A stretch of DNA of 64,000 bases from Pyrocephalus nanus (Eukaryota > Chordata > Aves > Passeriformes > Tyrannidae), in the NCBI GenBank assembly GCA_038380795.1, contig CM076270.1:23142001-23206000 (forward strand), read 5' to 3'. The translations under genes were made by a program, and so were the position numbers. Within the stretch, counting starts at the first letter, position 1. Every line of letters starts with the position of its first letter. Below the pieces are notes generated by a model. It ran no database searches and was not told where the DNA came from. It saw only the letters and a list, made by a program, of their open reading frames with translations. Below are positions 12,912-22,795 of this stretch, piece after piece.

Positions 12912-15900
12912 GAGTCTCTGCTGTATCAAACTGCTGAAATAAATTACATTCTTATTATTTCAATTTGAAATCTGAGTTCCCTGTTCCTCTAAACGTTGTA
13001 GCAGCCGTGTATTTTGTGGTAATCTCACTGATGAGCTCTGCTAGCCATACAAATAATACAAGCATAATTCACTGCAAAGATATGCCTCTTTCGGAGACCA
13101 CTTCATTTATTCTTTGCAGTAGCTGAAAAATCCAGGCATGAAATCATGTTTTCCAGCTATGCTTTTTGTCATATTTATGGTCTCTTTGGTAAAATCAAAG
13201 GAATGCACTTCTGTGTAATGGGGCATAGTTTGAATGGGGCACAGTAACCATCACACCATAAAATTTAGAGTCGGGCTGCTTGATTACAAAAGCATGTCCT
13301 CACTCCAGCCTTTGCACAATGCAGCTGTTTAAATCACTGGGAGTTTAAAATTGGAGTCACTTGAGAACTAAAATTGCATGTGATGGCAAAATGGAAGAAG
13401 ATATTAAGTCTGGGCTGCCAATTTCAGAGCAATTTCTGGAAGTCTGAGAGCCTACCGATAAAATGATGGGATGTAGAACATGCAGCCGTCATTAAACTCC
13501 TTTTCCTTTGCTTGCATCATGAGATTTTCTACCTGAACACTTCGTGGTGGGACTCCTTGAATTTGGAAACAGGTACTAACAAAGAAGAGGGTATTTTTGA
13601 GGAATGGAGCCTTTAATGTCAGCTGGTCTTCTCCTGAGATGTGCTCTCTGCTACCACATGTTCGTTTATTACTGCGTTGAACAAAAACTTGCAGTCCCTA
13701 TTTGGTTTGAAAATGCTCAGGATGTGACAATCCCATGTAAATTTTTAAGTACATAACAACATGCTAATGAAATTCCCACCCTCCTTTTCCTCAAGGTGAT
13801 GAGCCTGGGGAAGGCTCCTGGAAGAGCTCAGAGTCTTCCAGTACTTAAAGGGAGCTGACAAAAAACAAGGAGAGAAATTTTTTACACAGGTAGATGGTGA
13901 TAGAAGAAGGGGTAATGGTTTTATCTAAAAGAGGAGATGTTAGAAAGCTTTTTTTCTCATATTTTTCACCCTCCTCCATGGAAGCTCCCAAACCATGTGA
14001 GCTGGAGCCCAAGATGATATGTTGTGACTCAATAAAACTCAATAAAAGCAGGCTTAATAGTATGCTTTTGCTGCTCTTCCTAATTAAAAATGATTAAAAA
14101 AATAGCCCTAAATCTTTTTTTTTCTCAAGGTAATTCCCAATTTTCAAGAAAACCAGATAAGACCAGACTTCTCTACCTAAATATTACATACTGAAAACAC
14201 AATCATTTAGTTTTACCAGAAATACATATGAAAAAATGCTGTGACTGCTAGGACAGAGCTAATGTTTAACAATTCTCTCCTCAGGATGATATTTCAGAGT
14301 CCAGGTCTAATGTCAAAGCATCAGTTACTTCCCATGAAGGGAGGTTTCTGCAGGGCAAAAGCCAGTGCAGAATCTGTCCTCCATTGCTCCTTGAAGCAGC
14401 TCGCACATTTGCCACAGGAGATTCAGTTTAAGGATTACCAGACACCATGGCAAGTCTGCTTCTTCTGGTTTTCCTAACCCTCAGCCCTGCTGCCAACAAA
14501 ATGTCAGTAAATTCAACAGCTTCCAAAACCCTGTGTGGCACCTGCAACAGCACAGGGACGATCATCCTCCTTCCTAACGATCACAAAGCTATTTCAGTTG
14601 GAAATGAGTGGAAAGCTATTGCCAAACCAAAGCATCACAGGCAAATTAGGGTACAACACCACCATTTTCAGCTACTGAATGGTTGTAGATTTCTTTTTTT
14701 TCACATTTGCAGCTATTGTTTCTCTCCTTTCTATCAAATCTGGGTATATACCACTTCAGACCATTTCGATTTCCACCTGCATGAAATTTGCATACATCTT
14801 GCATGGTCTGACATCACTTAATCTGCAAGATTAGAGTTAATTCTCTGGTTTACCTGATTAACTCCACTCAACTGATCACACTTACTTCTCTCTCCAGCTA
14901 AGATGCACGCAGCTGCTCATCTAAAGCACACAAATTATCTCATAGCCCAGTTATGCTGCTGACACGAGGTCATGAAAAATGTGCCAACAGAACAGAATCC
15001 CCAGTGCTCCAGCAGACAACAACGAACCTCATATTTCACTATAACTTGGCAATTAAGTCGGAAGAAATACCTCGGGAGAGGAGCCATTCCCCAGGATTTC
15101 AAGCAGAACAAACCACTGCTGCTGAATTAGCCCAGACCCACTGCAGCGTGCAGGCAAAATGCAAACCGTGCTGAAACCCTTTGTTCTTAACCTTCCTAAT
15201 GGCATAAATTAGGATTTCTGTAAGTGAGGCACGGGGAACGCTGTGACTGGCTGCACAAGACTGTGCTGCCTCAGGAAAGCTCAGCACAACTCAGCATCAG
15301 CTCATCCTGCAGAGAGATGAGATGCTGTGAGCCTGCCAGGATCACCAGCCCAAAGCTTGGCTGAGCTGGGAGAGCACCCCACAGCCAGCCAGGACAGGGC
15401 TGCCCTGGCCCCATGCATCTTTACACGTGCCCACTGGTGGCTGATTGATGCCCCAGAGACATGTGAGCCAACTGGGACCACCAGTCCTGTCCCATGCCCA
15501 CCGGTCCCACCATCCTGACCTCAAGACATCAATGACCCGAGGCAGTGAAGACTAGAAAAACACACCAGCAGAGACCTGTCATGAGTCAGTTAGTAAACAC
15601 CGGGCAATTACTGTTGGTTAAAGTTCTGACAACTGCAGGAAGGAACCTTTCCCTCTCTACTCAGCACAGCCCAATGTATTCCCATATATCCACTTCCACA
15701 GCACTGGTAGGGAACAGTGTATTTTTCTGACAGGTCACACAAGTTTAACCAGAGCACACTACCTACAGAAGGCACTGCAATGATCCAGGGAGCAGGGCAG
15801 GGCTCACTGGAAGTGACAGTGACCTCTTCACAGGGACACCAGGGACAGACAGACCAGGACAGCCGAGTTGGGGCAGAGGAGTGGGTGTAGGTATTACACA

Positions 15901-17102
15901 GCTCCTCTCAAAGCAGACCTGTCTCCAGCTTATCTGACGTTATTCCTTCACTACTGAACAGCAAAGATTATTGGAAACAGGGAAGGGAGGCACAAATGCC
16001 TTTTCTTTGTGTGGCCAGAGCTGATTCAAAAAAACACAAAGAAATATATCTGAAAACCCCAGAAATAATCAGATCCCAAACCATTTAGGGGAGCCTGGGT
16101 AGATGTGAAGCATGGTCTATTAGTCAAGCACAGTTTCAGATTTCACCTGTTTCTGCACTGGAATAGGTCTGACATATTTTATGGATACAAAAATATCCCA
16201 CAGTTGACTATCATCATTTAACCTCATTTTTCCTTTCTAGAGGAGTTTCCTTTGAAGTTCCTCTGCGTATTTCATTATTGCCTTGGGATCTGGAAAAGCT
16301 GTTGTTACTTGAAACCACCGGATCTGGAATCCATTAAAGATGAGACTGAGCCAGGGAGCACCAGCATGGTACTGAGCACTCAGCCACAACAATTTAACCC
16401 AACTGTGCAAGAAAGCCTTGATTAATTATATCCTCAGTAATTATGTCTAAAACTATTTCTGCTCTCTAAATGAGAGGTAACTAATTTGAGTTAACTAACT
16501 TGAAATAGGAATAACTCATTTTTCACACGCACATGACCCATATCAACTGTAAAAAAATTACAATTCATTTCACTTTTTTTAGAAAAAAATTCTTTAGAAA
16601 TTACAATTTCATTTTTACTGATGAAATCCACTCCTGTCCATCATTCTAGGAAAATCTATGCTGCCCATCAAAAAACCATACCAGTGACATGATGCATTAT
16701 TCATAGGATAATACTGTTCCCTCTGTTTCCAAGAGCAATACAATTTACAGGAAAATAACAGAGAATGTAAAGCACAATGCAAATTAAATGCAATAGATAA
16801 AAGTTACCACCTACTACTGCCTTCCCATTCTGATTGAGAAGTCAGGAGAGATGCTTCCATCTGCATACTGTCCCCTAGCAAAGGGACACACTGATCCTGC
16901 ACCATGTCACATGTGCAGTAAATAAGAGTCACTCCTGTGCCATCAAAGCTGGGCTGCCTCTAATGGCAGATTTTCAATAGGTGTTTTCACCTTGCCAATA
17001 TAAGCACAAGTCACTGTGAGCAGTTTTCTCCTGATGAGAAAACATTAACAGCCTTTTCACATACGCCTTCCACCAGAGACATTAAAGAAACCAAAAAAAG
17101 CA

Positions 17103-17112
17103 CCCCCCCCCC
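17103..17112 (+). repeat. 10-base C homopolymer
   Basis: C10 follows aaaaaagca and precedes atctttc. Confidence 0.95.
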
Positions 17113-18013
17113 ATCTTTCTAGCAATAATCATGTTCACTGTCTACAGGACCTATTTCTAAAATGTTCCTGTGCTGTTAGCACAGGATTGAGGATTGTCTT
17201 CAAATGCACTCCCAAGGGCTGCTCAGTAGACAAAGATTGTTACTTGGAGTACTTTTAACACTTCCTCAATTGTGCATTAGAGGCCTGATCTTTTGCTTCC
17301 AGTTTTTCTGAAAAGAGCTTGCAGCAAACCTAATTTCTTGCTGAGATGCAGCATTTGAAGCTTCTCTTTCAGCGCAGTAAATCAACCATCTGATGGAAAA
17401 GGAGAATGGACAGAGATGTTGCCACCCAAGGAGCCTGCTGCTGGCACATCCCACATGAAGGCAGCACTCACTGCTGCTGCACCACCCTGTGAAGTCCCAC
17501 TGGTCACACCAGAGCATCCCTAACCCTGTCACCACTGTGGGAGCTGAGCACATCACATTCCAGAGGAGACTTTCCTAGAACACAACTGTGCCGGGGATCT
17601 CTGCTGAACTAAACCGAGAAAGCTCTCCAACAGCTTATCCTCACTCCTCCATCCTCCCTGAACTGTTCAGTTTGGGGAAGCCCTTCAGAGAAATATGCAC
17701 TGCCCTCTGTTTTTCACATCTCCAGGTCATTCTCAAACACCAAAGATCTCAGCCTGGCCACCTCCATTATACCATAGGCACACATGTCCCTCCTGGTTGG
17801 GGCCTTGCTGTGTCCTCCCACCCCTCCCCACAGCTTTACCAGCCTGTTTGCAGCACAGACTCGGCATGTGCATCACATCTGTGCTTCCAGCATATTTCAC
17901 AACCCTGTTCCAGGGAAGGCACTGCAGCAGGCAGGATAACATCTCTCCAAACACACAACTCTTTTCAATGAATTATTGTATCTTCTTTAACAGCCCTCAT
18001 CAAAATTAAATCT

Positions 18014-18041
18014 AATTTCTTCAGTCCTAACTGAAGAAATT
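18014..18041. other. Perfect 11-bp inverted repeat with 6-base loop
   Basis: AATTTCTTCAG (18014-18024), loop tcctaa (18025-18030), then CTGAAGAAATT (18031-18041), an exact inverted copy. Pairing stops immediately outside the arms. The stem is too short for a microRNA precursor. Confidence 0.9.
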
Positions 18042-18810
18042 CTCATGGCACTTAAAGTGAATTACTACCACACAAGAGAGGTCTTCTCAAACTTCAAGCT
18101 TAGCCTGGGCAACTTAGCTATAAAAATCCAAACCAACAGCTGAATCCAACTGTCTTACACTCTCCCACAGGTACCAGCAACTCCTCCAGCCCAGCCCAGC
18201 ATCCTGCAAGCATCATGCCATGCCCCTGCCACAGGCACACAGATGTGTCTGGGCCCTGTGTCTTGCTGGAGGGGGAGGGACAACACTCCTTTTCCCCAGC
18301 CAAAGATGATCAGTGGTACAATGAATAAGAAGAAGTATTTGAGTGGAATTAAACAAAAAAAGGAGCTTTTAAAAAATCCCCTGTATCTGTTTAATATTAT
18401 ATTAGGAAACAGGTATAATGAGTGTCCCTATTGTCAGGAAAGGATATGTTCTCTTACTGTAAACTCTTGGCAGACTATACACTGTAGTCTACAGGATAAC
18501 AATCATACATTTAAGATATCACTTCACAATTACACACAAATTAATAATTCACTGCCACAGGAAAAACTGAGCCCAATCATACATCATTCTTACAGCAGCT
18601 AATTGGGCTTGGAGGGGAGAGCTCTGGTGGTAAATGGTAAATAATGCATAAAGTACATCAAATTTTGCATGTAGATGGACAAGTTAATTTGCTTCCCATT
18701 AAAATAAGTTCTTTAATAAGTAAAACCTTTATCTCAAGACTAATATGCAAGATTGCCTTCACATATACACCTACCAGACAGAAAATATTTAACAAGTAAC
18801 ACGTTTCAAG

Positions 18811-18850
18811 ATGTGTGTGCATGTACATGTGTGCATATATATATTTTTAT
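18811..18850 (+). repeat. Decayed TG/CA/TA dinucleotide microsatellite
   Basis: The order is atgtgtgtgc, atgtacatgt, gtgcatatat, atattttt, a short mixed TG-to-TA alternation. A second (AT)n run, taacatatatatatatgta, lies at 18931-18948. Confidence 0.85.
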
Positions 18851-19114
18851 ACAGATTCACAGAGAACCTTACAATTCAAATAAAATTAAATGTAAATTCA
18901 CTGATATTGAAGTCTCAAAACTTGCAAGAATAACATATATATATATGTAAAGTTTCCTAAGAGACTGATACGGGATTGCCTCTGTATCTCAATCACATGC
19001 CATTTATTTGTAGGTTTTAGGAAAATTAAAAGCAATTCATTGGCAAAATCCTTTTTCATGTGAAAATGAAGTCACTCAGTACTGGAAAGCTAGGGAGTGG
19101 AACCAGCTGCAGAG

Positions 19115-19186
19115 GTTTGTGGTTTTTTTGTTTGTTTGGTTGTGTTTTGGGTTATTTCTTTTTCTTTCCCTTTTTTTTTTTTTTTA
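19115..19186 (+). repeat. T-rich low-complexity tract
   Basis: A degenerate gtttgtggtttttttg, tttgtttgg and ttatttctttttctttccc series ends in T15. There is little sequence information otherwise. Confidence 0.9.
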
Positions 19187-20481
19187 AACAAAACATTCAG
19201 CTGTTCTTAGGGGCTTTTGAGTTTAAAACATGAAAGACACGAGTCTCTGCCTTTCTCCATCCCCATGGGCTAAAGCCCCACGCACATCTAAACAATTCTC
19301 ATGCAATCTGTGCTTGCCAGTGCAGAGTGTTGCTCTCCCCACAGCAAAACTGCTCCTGAGCAATCACACACTCCCAGCTCCAGAGATTTGGGAGGTACAG
19401 AAGATATTCAGATTTCAGAGCTTGAAAACTAAAAAAACTTATGGAGGAACACTTACCTTCACTTTCTAAAGGTAGCTAGAAAAATTATGAAAATCACCTT
19501 GACATAATCCCAGTGCTGTTACACAGGGATGCCAAGGGGTAAAGACCTAAATGCTCCATACATTTTTCACACTTCTAATAGCACACTTAGATATTCAAAA
19601 CTTTTCCACTCTTCCCTACAAGCAGAAGAGGGAAAGAAATCCTTTACATGTTTTCCTGGCTGACACTGAAGGAACTCATCAGCCCACAACGGGATGCAGT
19701 GAGATCCAAAACCCGGCTCTTTGTAGTTGAGCAGAAAAGCCTTCAGCCAACTGGAAGTGACTTCTGATGGAAACTTCATGATTTTTCTTTTCCAGCAGAT
19801 TAATTGAAGGAAAAGTTTAACTTGATGTTTCGTTCCAGTATCTACTGGCAACTGATAATCAGTGATAACTGCTATGCTTGCAGTTCAGGACTGAAAGCTT
19901 TTCTCCCTCATGCAAATGGCATCACACATTTGGTATTGATAATGCGGAGAGATTTGGCATGAATTCCATATTATCTAAGGATCCAAACTCATGAAACTGA
20001 TTATTTTTCAAATCTCATGTTTTCTAAGACAAACTGCAGTTCACATTCCCTCATATTCCCTCGCATGTTTGAACCCTTAGGAAATAGCTGGTTCGTGTTT
20101 CAAAGGGTCTGACTTTCCAATAAAAAGCACTAGAATGTTCTCCTTCATATTTTATTTTTATCATACAAAATTCTCGTGTAATCCATAGCCTCCAATTGCT
20201 GAGGAATTATCGTAGACACCACAATATCAAATATCCTTTCTGAGAACTCCCCAACCCACTGTAAATCAGTACATCTGTAAAACAGAAATGTAGACTGTCC
20301 TGTATAAGAAAAGACAAAACCAAAGCCCCCAAAAAAGGTATTCTTTGCTTAACCCAGCCCAGCAGGTGACTGCTCCCACTCAGCAGAGCTCATTTCAACT
20401 AGTCAGGTGGTGGGAGGGGGTGGTATCACTGCATCAGCCTGCTAAACAAAAATTATAGATCATGTCCACTCTCAACAAAGT

Positions 20482-20561
20482 AAAAAAAAAAAAAACCAAA
20501 CCATAACAAACCACCACAAAAAAAGCCAAACAAAACCACTCAAATCCCAAACCAAAAAAAA
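20482..20561 (+). repeat. A-rich/AAACC-like low-complexity tract
   Basis: An A14 run is followed by a degenerate series of accaaacc, caaaacc and accaaaaaaaa words over about 80 bases. It lies just beyond the distal PID1 poly(A) signal. It resembles decayed simple sequence rather than any named element. Confidence 0.85.
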
Positions 20562-20769
20562 CCTCACAGCAATATTTAACCTAAATACTTAAAAGAAAAT
20601 AATTTTAGAATGCTAATGGTAATTCTCAGGAAGACTGATGTAATATTTAAATGGAAATAAATCAACATTTTCATTCCACAAAACAAAATGAATACAGAAC
20701 CCACACACATAAAACCACAGAGCTGACACTGGAAAGACAGCATAAAACTAAAAGGGTTTAACTCAAAAC

Positions 20770-20783
20770 TTTTTTTTTTTTTT
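20770..20783 (+). repeat. 14-base T homopolymer (A tract on the PID1 strand)
   Basis: T14 is followed by attaaag. On the minus strand it forms the genomic A run overlapping the distal AATAAA signal. Confidence 0.95.
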
Positions 20784-20786
20784 ATT
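20781..20786 (-). promoter_or_regulatory. PID1: AATAAA poly(A) signal, distal PID1 site
   Basis: A canonical AATAAA on the minus strand runs straight into a genomic A tract (T on the plus strand at 20770-20783). A GT-rich segment (gtggttttatgtgtgtgg on the minus strand, about 20701-20718) lies further downstream. It would give a 3' UTR of about 1.5 kb. The encoded A tract could also cause internal oligo-dT priming in cDNA libraries, so apparent 3' ends here need care. Confidence 0.5.
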
Positions 20787-21140
20787 AAAGTATGAATGCA
20801 TTTACGCTAGAGAATTTTTACATACATTATAAAGCAACAAGCATATTTCCAAGAGGTGTGGGCCCTCCTCAACAAACCTCCATGCACAACGTACATGCTT
20901 TTCCACTGGACTCGCACAAACACCCTCACATACAAACACAAATGCACCAAAGATGCACAAAACACAGACTCAGAGCTATCTGCTTGGATTAGCTTCCTTT
21001 TAAGGCTTCTGTAAGGTGCCCTAGTGCCCCCAACATTACCATCATTACAAACAAGGTCGTACAAAGGAGCAGAGTTACTTGCAAACTACCGACCTGCTCT
21101 CAGCCTTAAAAAAATATCGAGTGAAACAAGTTTTTTTCCT

Positions 21141-21157
21141 TTTATTTGAGTTTTATT
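21141..21157 (-). promoter_or_regulatory. PID1: Tandem AATAAA poly(A) signals, proximal PID1 site
   Basis: Two canonical AATAAA hexamers occur on the minus strand at 21157-21152 and 21146-21141, only 5 bases apart. Downstream on the minus strand lie T-rich stretches (cttgtttcactcgatattttttt) that could serve as the U-rich downstream element. Use of this site would give a 3' UTR of about 1.1 kb. Whether it is used is an inference. Confidence 0.55.
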
Positions 21158-22278
21158 AAACATCTGCGTTTTAAGAAAGGCATGACTGTATATCCGTGAA
21201 CAAGGAAAGATACGGGAATCTTAACACGAGGTTCTTCTCAACCAGAACAGGTGTTCAAACCTGGCTCCTAAGGGACCATTTCCTTTGATCTTTACAGCAA
21301 CACAGCCCTGGCCGTGCGGGGAGGCACTGCCAGCTCCATCCCAGCGGGGCCACTCGACCAGCAGCGCCTGGCAACGCGGACTTGTGGCTCCCGTGCTCGT
21401 GGCACTTCAGACCTGAGGTTGATGAGAAGTCACAGTTCAAACACTGGCAGACCCAAGTGTCCCTCAACTCTTCCCAGTGGGGGCCCCCTCCTGTGGAGCA
21501 CGTCAGGGTAAGGAAAACGCACGGATGGCAGTGCTGACTTGCTGTACTCCCCCAGCCACCGGGGACTATTTTTGCCCACCCCCTTTTTGGTATCCTGCAG
21601 TGCACAGTTCTGAAACTGCAACTACTGGTGTTGGGTGAAAGATGTGGCAGCAGGTATACTAAGAAAATAGGTACAATGAATAAAATAAAGGATAGCATAT
21701 GATATAACGTGTACATACAAGCATCTTTCATTTTTATCTGTGAAATGTGAATTAACTGCAGAATGCCAGGCCATTAGTCTAAAAGGCTATGTATGGCTGT
21801 CTCAGCCTACGTACGGTCAAAGGATTTTTGTGATGCATCATGGGGAAAGATTCATCAGGAACCATTAGGGCTTTCCAGGTCTACTTGCTCTTGTGCATCA
21901 GCATCAGCCCGCAGCTAGGAATGCCAAAGAAGCAACTAATAAAATTGCCTGACCAGTCTTACAATAAAAACAGGAATGACTCTACTTCATGGTGTGCACC
22001 TGAACTACAGAGATGAGAAAGGGGCAGCGATGAGTGGGTGGGAGAGGTGGGGGAGAGATATTTTTTCCTCACTTTTACAACAGCAGCAGATTTCACTGTA
22101 ACATAATTACTTCAATGATGCGTATCTGTAGGTACCAAATTGCTCTTTTGATTTAAAAAGCTGGTCAGACAAGTGTTTGGCAGTCCTTTCATTCCCCTGT
22201 TTCAATTGTTGCTTATTCTTCTAACAGCTCTCATTCCCTAAGCCGTTTCTGCCTTTGCTGAACCGTGAATGAGTCCAG

Positions 22279-22755
22279 TCAGCCATCGTCAGATTCAAAT
22301 TCGTGAGACACTTCCTCTGACGAGCTGTTCCTGTGGATCCGGCCATCGCTTTTCATGCTGTGAAAAGTCTTCTTAAAGGCCTCCATCATGGCATGGGCCA
22401 GCTTCTTGGCCTCCAGCTTGCTCTCACACTCTACAGCATGGCAGTCCATCTGGTAGGACAAGTCATCGTTGATCTCCCGATAGACCCAAGCGAAGATGTT
22501 TGGGCTGACGTTGTGGTCAGCAGTGCAGTAGGCGATACGTGCTACCTGAAAGGTATCCATGTGGACTGTCGCCTCACCTTTGAGGTCCAGATGATGCAGC
22601 CAGACTTGGAAAGGGCGAATTTCCAGAAGGGCATTAGCTGGGTAAACATCCTCCCTGGTGAGCGTGTGCTTCTTCCATAATTCAATGACTGGCTTCTCTG
22701 TGCAGCCCGACAAAAATTGCATCCCTGTTGTGGAAACCTTACCCAAATATGTAAC
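22279..22755 (-). CDS. PID1: PID1 terminal coding exon (PTB/PID domain and C-terminal tail), partial gene
   Basis: This exon encodes the C-terminal 158 residues of PID1, a small cytoplasmic phosphotyrosine-binding-domain adaptor. The family is known to bind the NPxY-bearing tail of LRP1 and to dampen insulin signalling in fat and muscle. I recognised it from the translation. The exon opens with VTYLGKV (residues 1-7), the first PTB strand, followed by CTEKPVIELWKKH (18-30), RPFQVWLHHLD (47-57), FQVARIAYCTADHN (69-82), PNIFAWVYREIND (85-97) and CHAVECES (105-112). A C-terminal helix EAKKLAHAMMEAFKKTF (115-131) fits the helix that caps PTB domains. The tail is serine-rich and acidic, ending ESDDG, with the stop codon at 22281-22279. 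The exon begins in phase 0 just after an AG acceptor. An in-frame ATG at 22962 lies upstream, but the residues between it and 22755 are intronic. The full protein is about 217-248 residues in mammals, so 60-90 N-terminal residues lie in exons beyond the window. No frameshift or stop is seen. Confidence 0.97.
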   Translation of the reverse strand, partial: VTYLGKVSTTGMQFLSGCTEKPVIELWKKHTLTREDVYPANALLEIRPFQVWLHHLDLKGEATVHMDTFQVARIAYCTADHNVSPNIFAWVYREINDDLSYQMDCHAVECESKLEAKKLAHAMMEAFKKTFHSMKSDGRIHRNSSSEEVSHEFESDDG

Positions 22756-22795
22756 CTGCAAAGAAGAGCAAAGAAAGGTGAAAATACTGATGGCA
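22756..22795 (-). promoter_or_regulatory. PID1: 3' splice acceptor of the last PID1 intron
   Basis: Read on the minus strand, a pyrimidine-rich run (cacctttctttgctcttctt) leads into tgcag, with the AG at 22757-22756. The exon then starts GTTACATATTTGGG. The tract has few purines and no competing AG between it and the junction. The reading frame switches at this point from recognisable PID1 protein to unrelated sequence, which fixes the boundary to the base. Confidence 0.93.

Larger units (their letters stand above)
7261..20760. other. Intergenic DNA, no gene supported
   Basis: The segment is AT-rich and low in repeats, with the tracts listed separately. The subsegment at about 12770-13560 is singled out in the findings as a possible conserved noncoding element. 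No exon, RNA gene or transposon end was recognised. Confidence 0.55.
20765..22278 (-). other. PID1: PID1 3' untranslated region (predicted extent)
   Basis: This is the stretch following the PID1 stop codon on the minus strand. The end is inferred from poly(A) signals: AATAAA at 21157-21152 and 21146-21141 for a UTR of about 1.1 kb, or AATAAA at 20786-20781 for one of about 1.5 kb. It contains no interspersed repeat that I recognise. A GC-rich patch lies at roughly 21290-21520. A 158-codon open frame on the same strand (21731-21255) falls wholly inside it and is not considered coding. The exact cleavage site cannot be seen from genomic sequence alone. Confidence 0.7.

Noticed and set aside
18931..18948. 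(AT)n run as a possible palindromic regulatory site
   Set aside because: A simple AT dinucleotide repeat is automatically self-complementary and carries no further signal.
19441..19470. acttaccttc motif, a donor-like site on the minus strand
   Set aside because: It lies beyond the PID1 stop and poly(A) signals, and no coding sequence abuts it.
22333..22680. 115-codon plus-strand open frame across the PID1 exon
   Set aside because: It is the antisense shadow of the conserved PID1 coding sequence.
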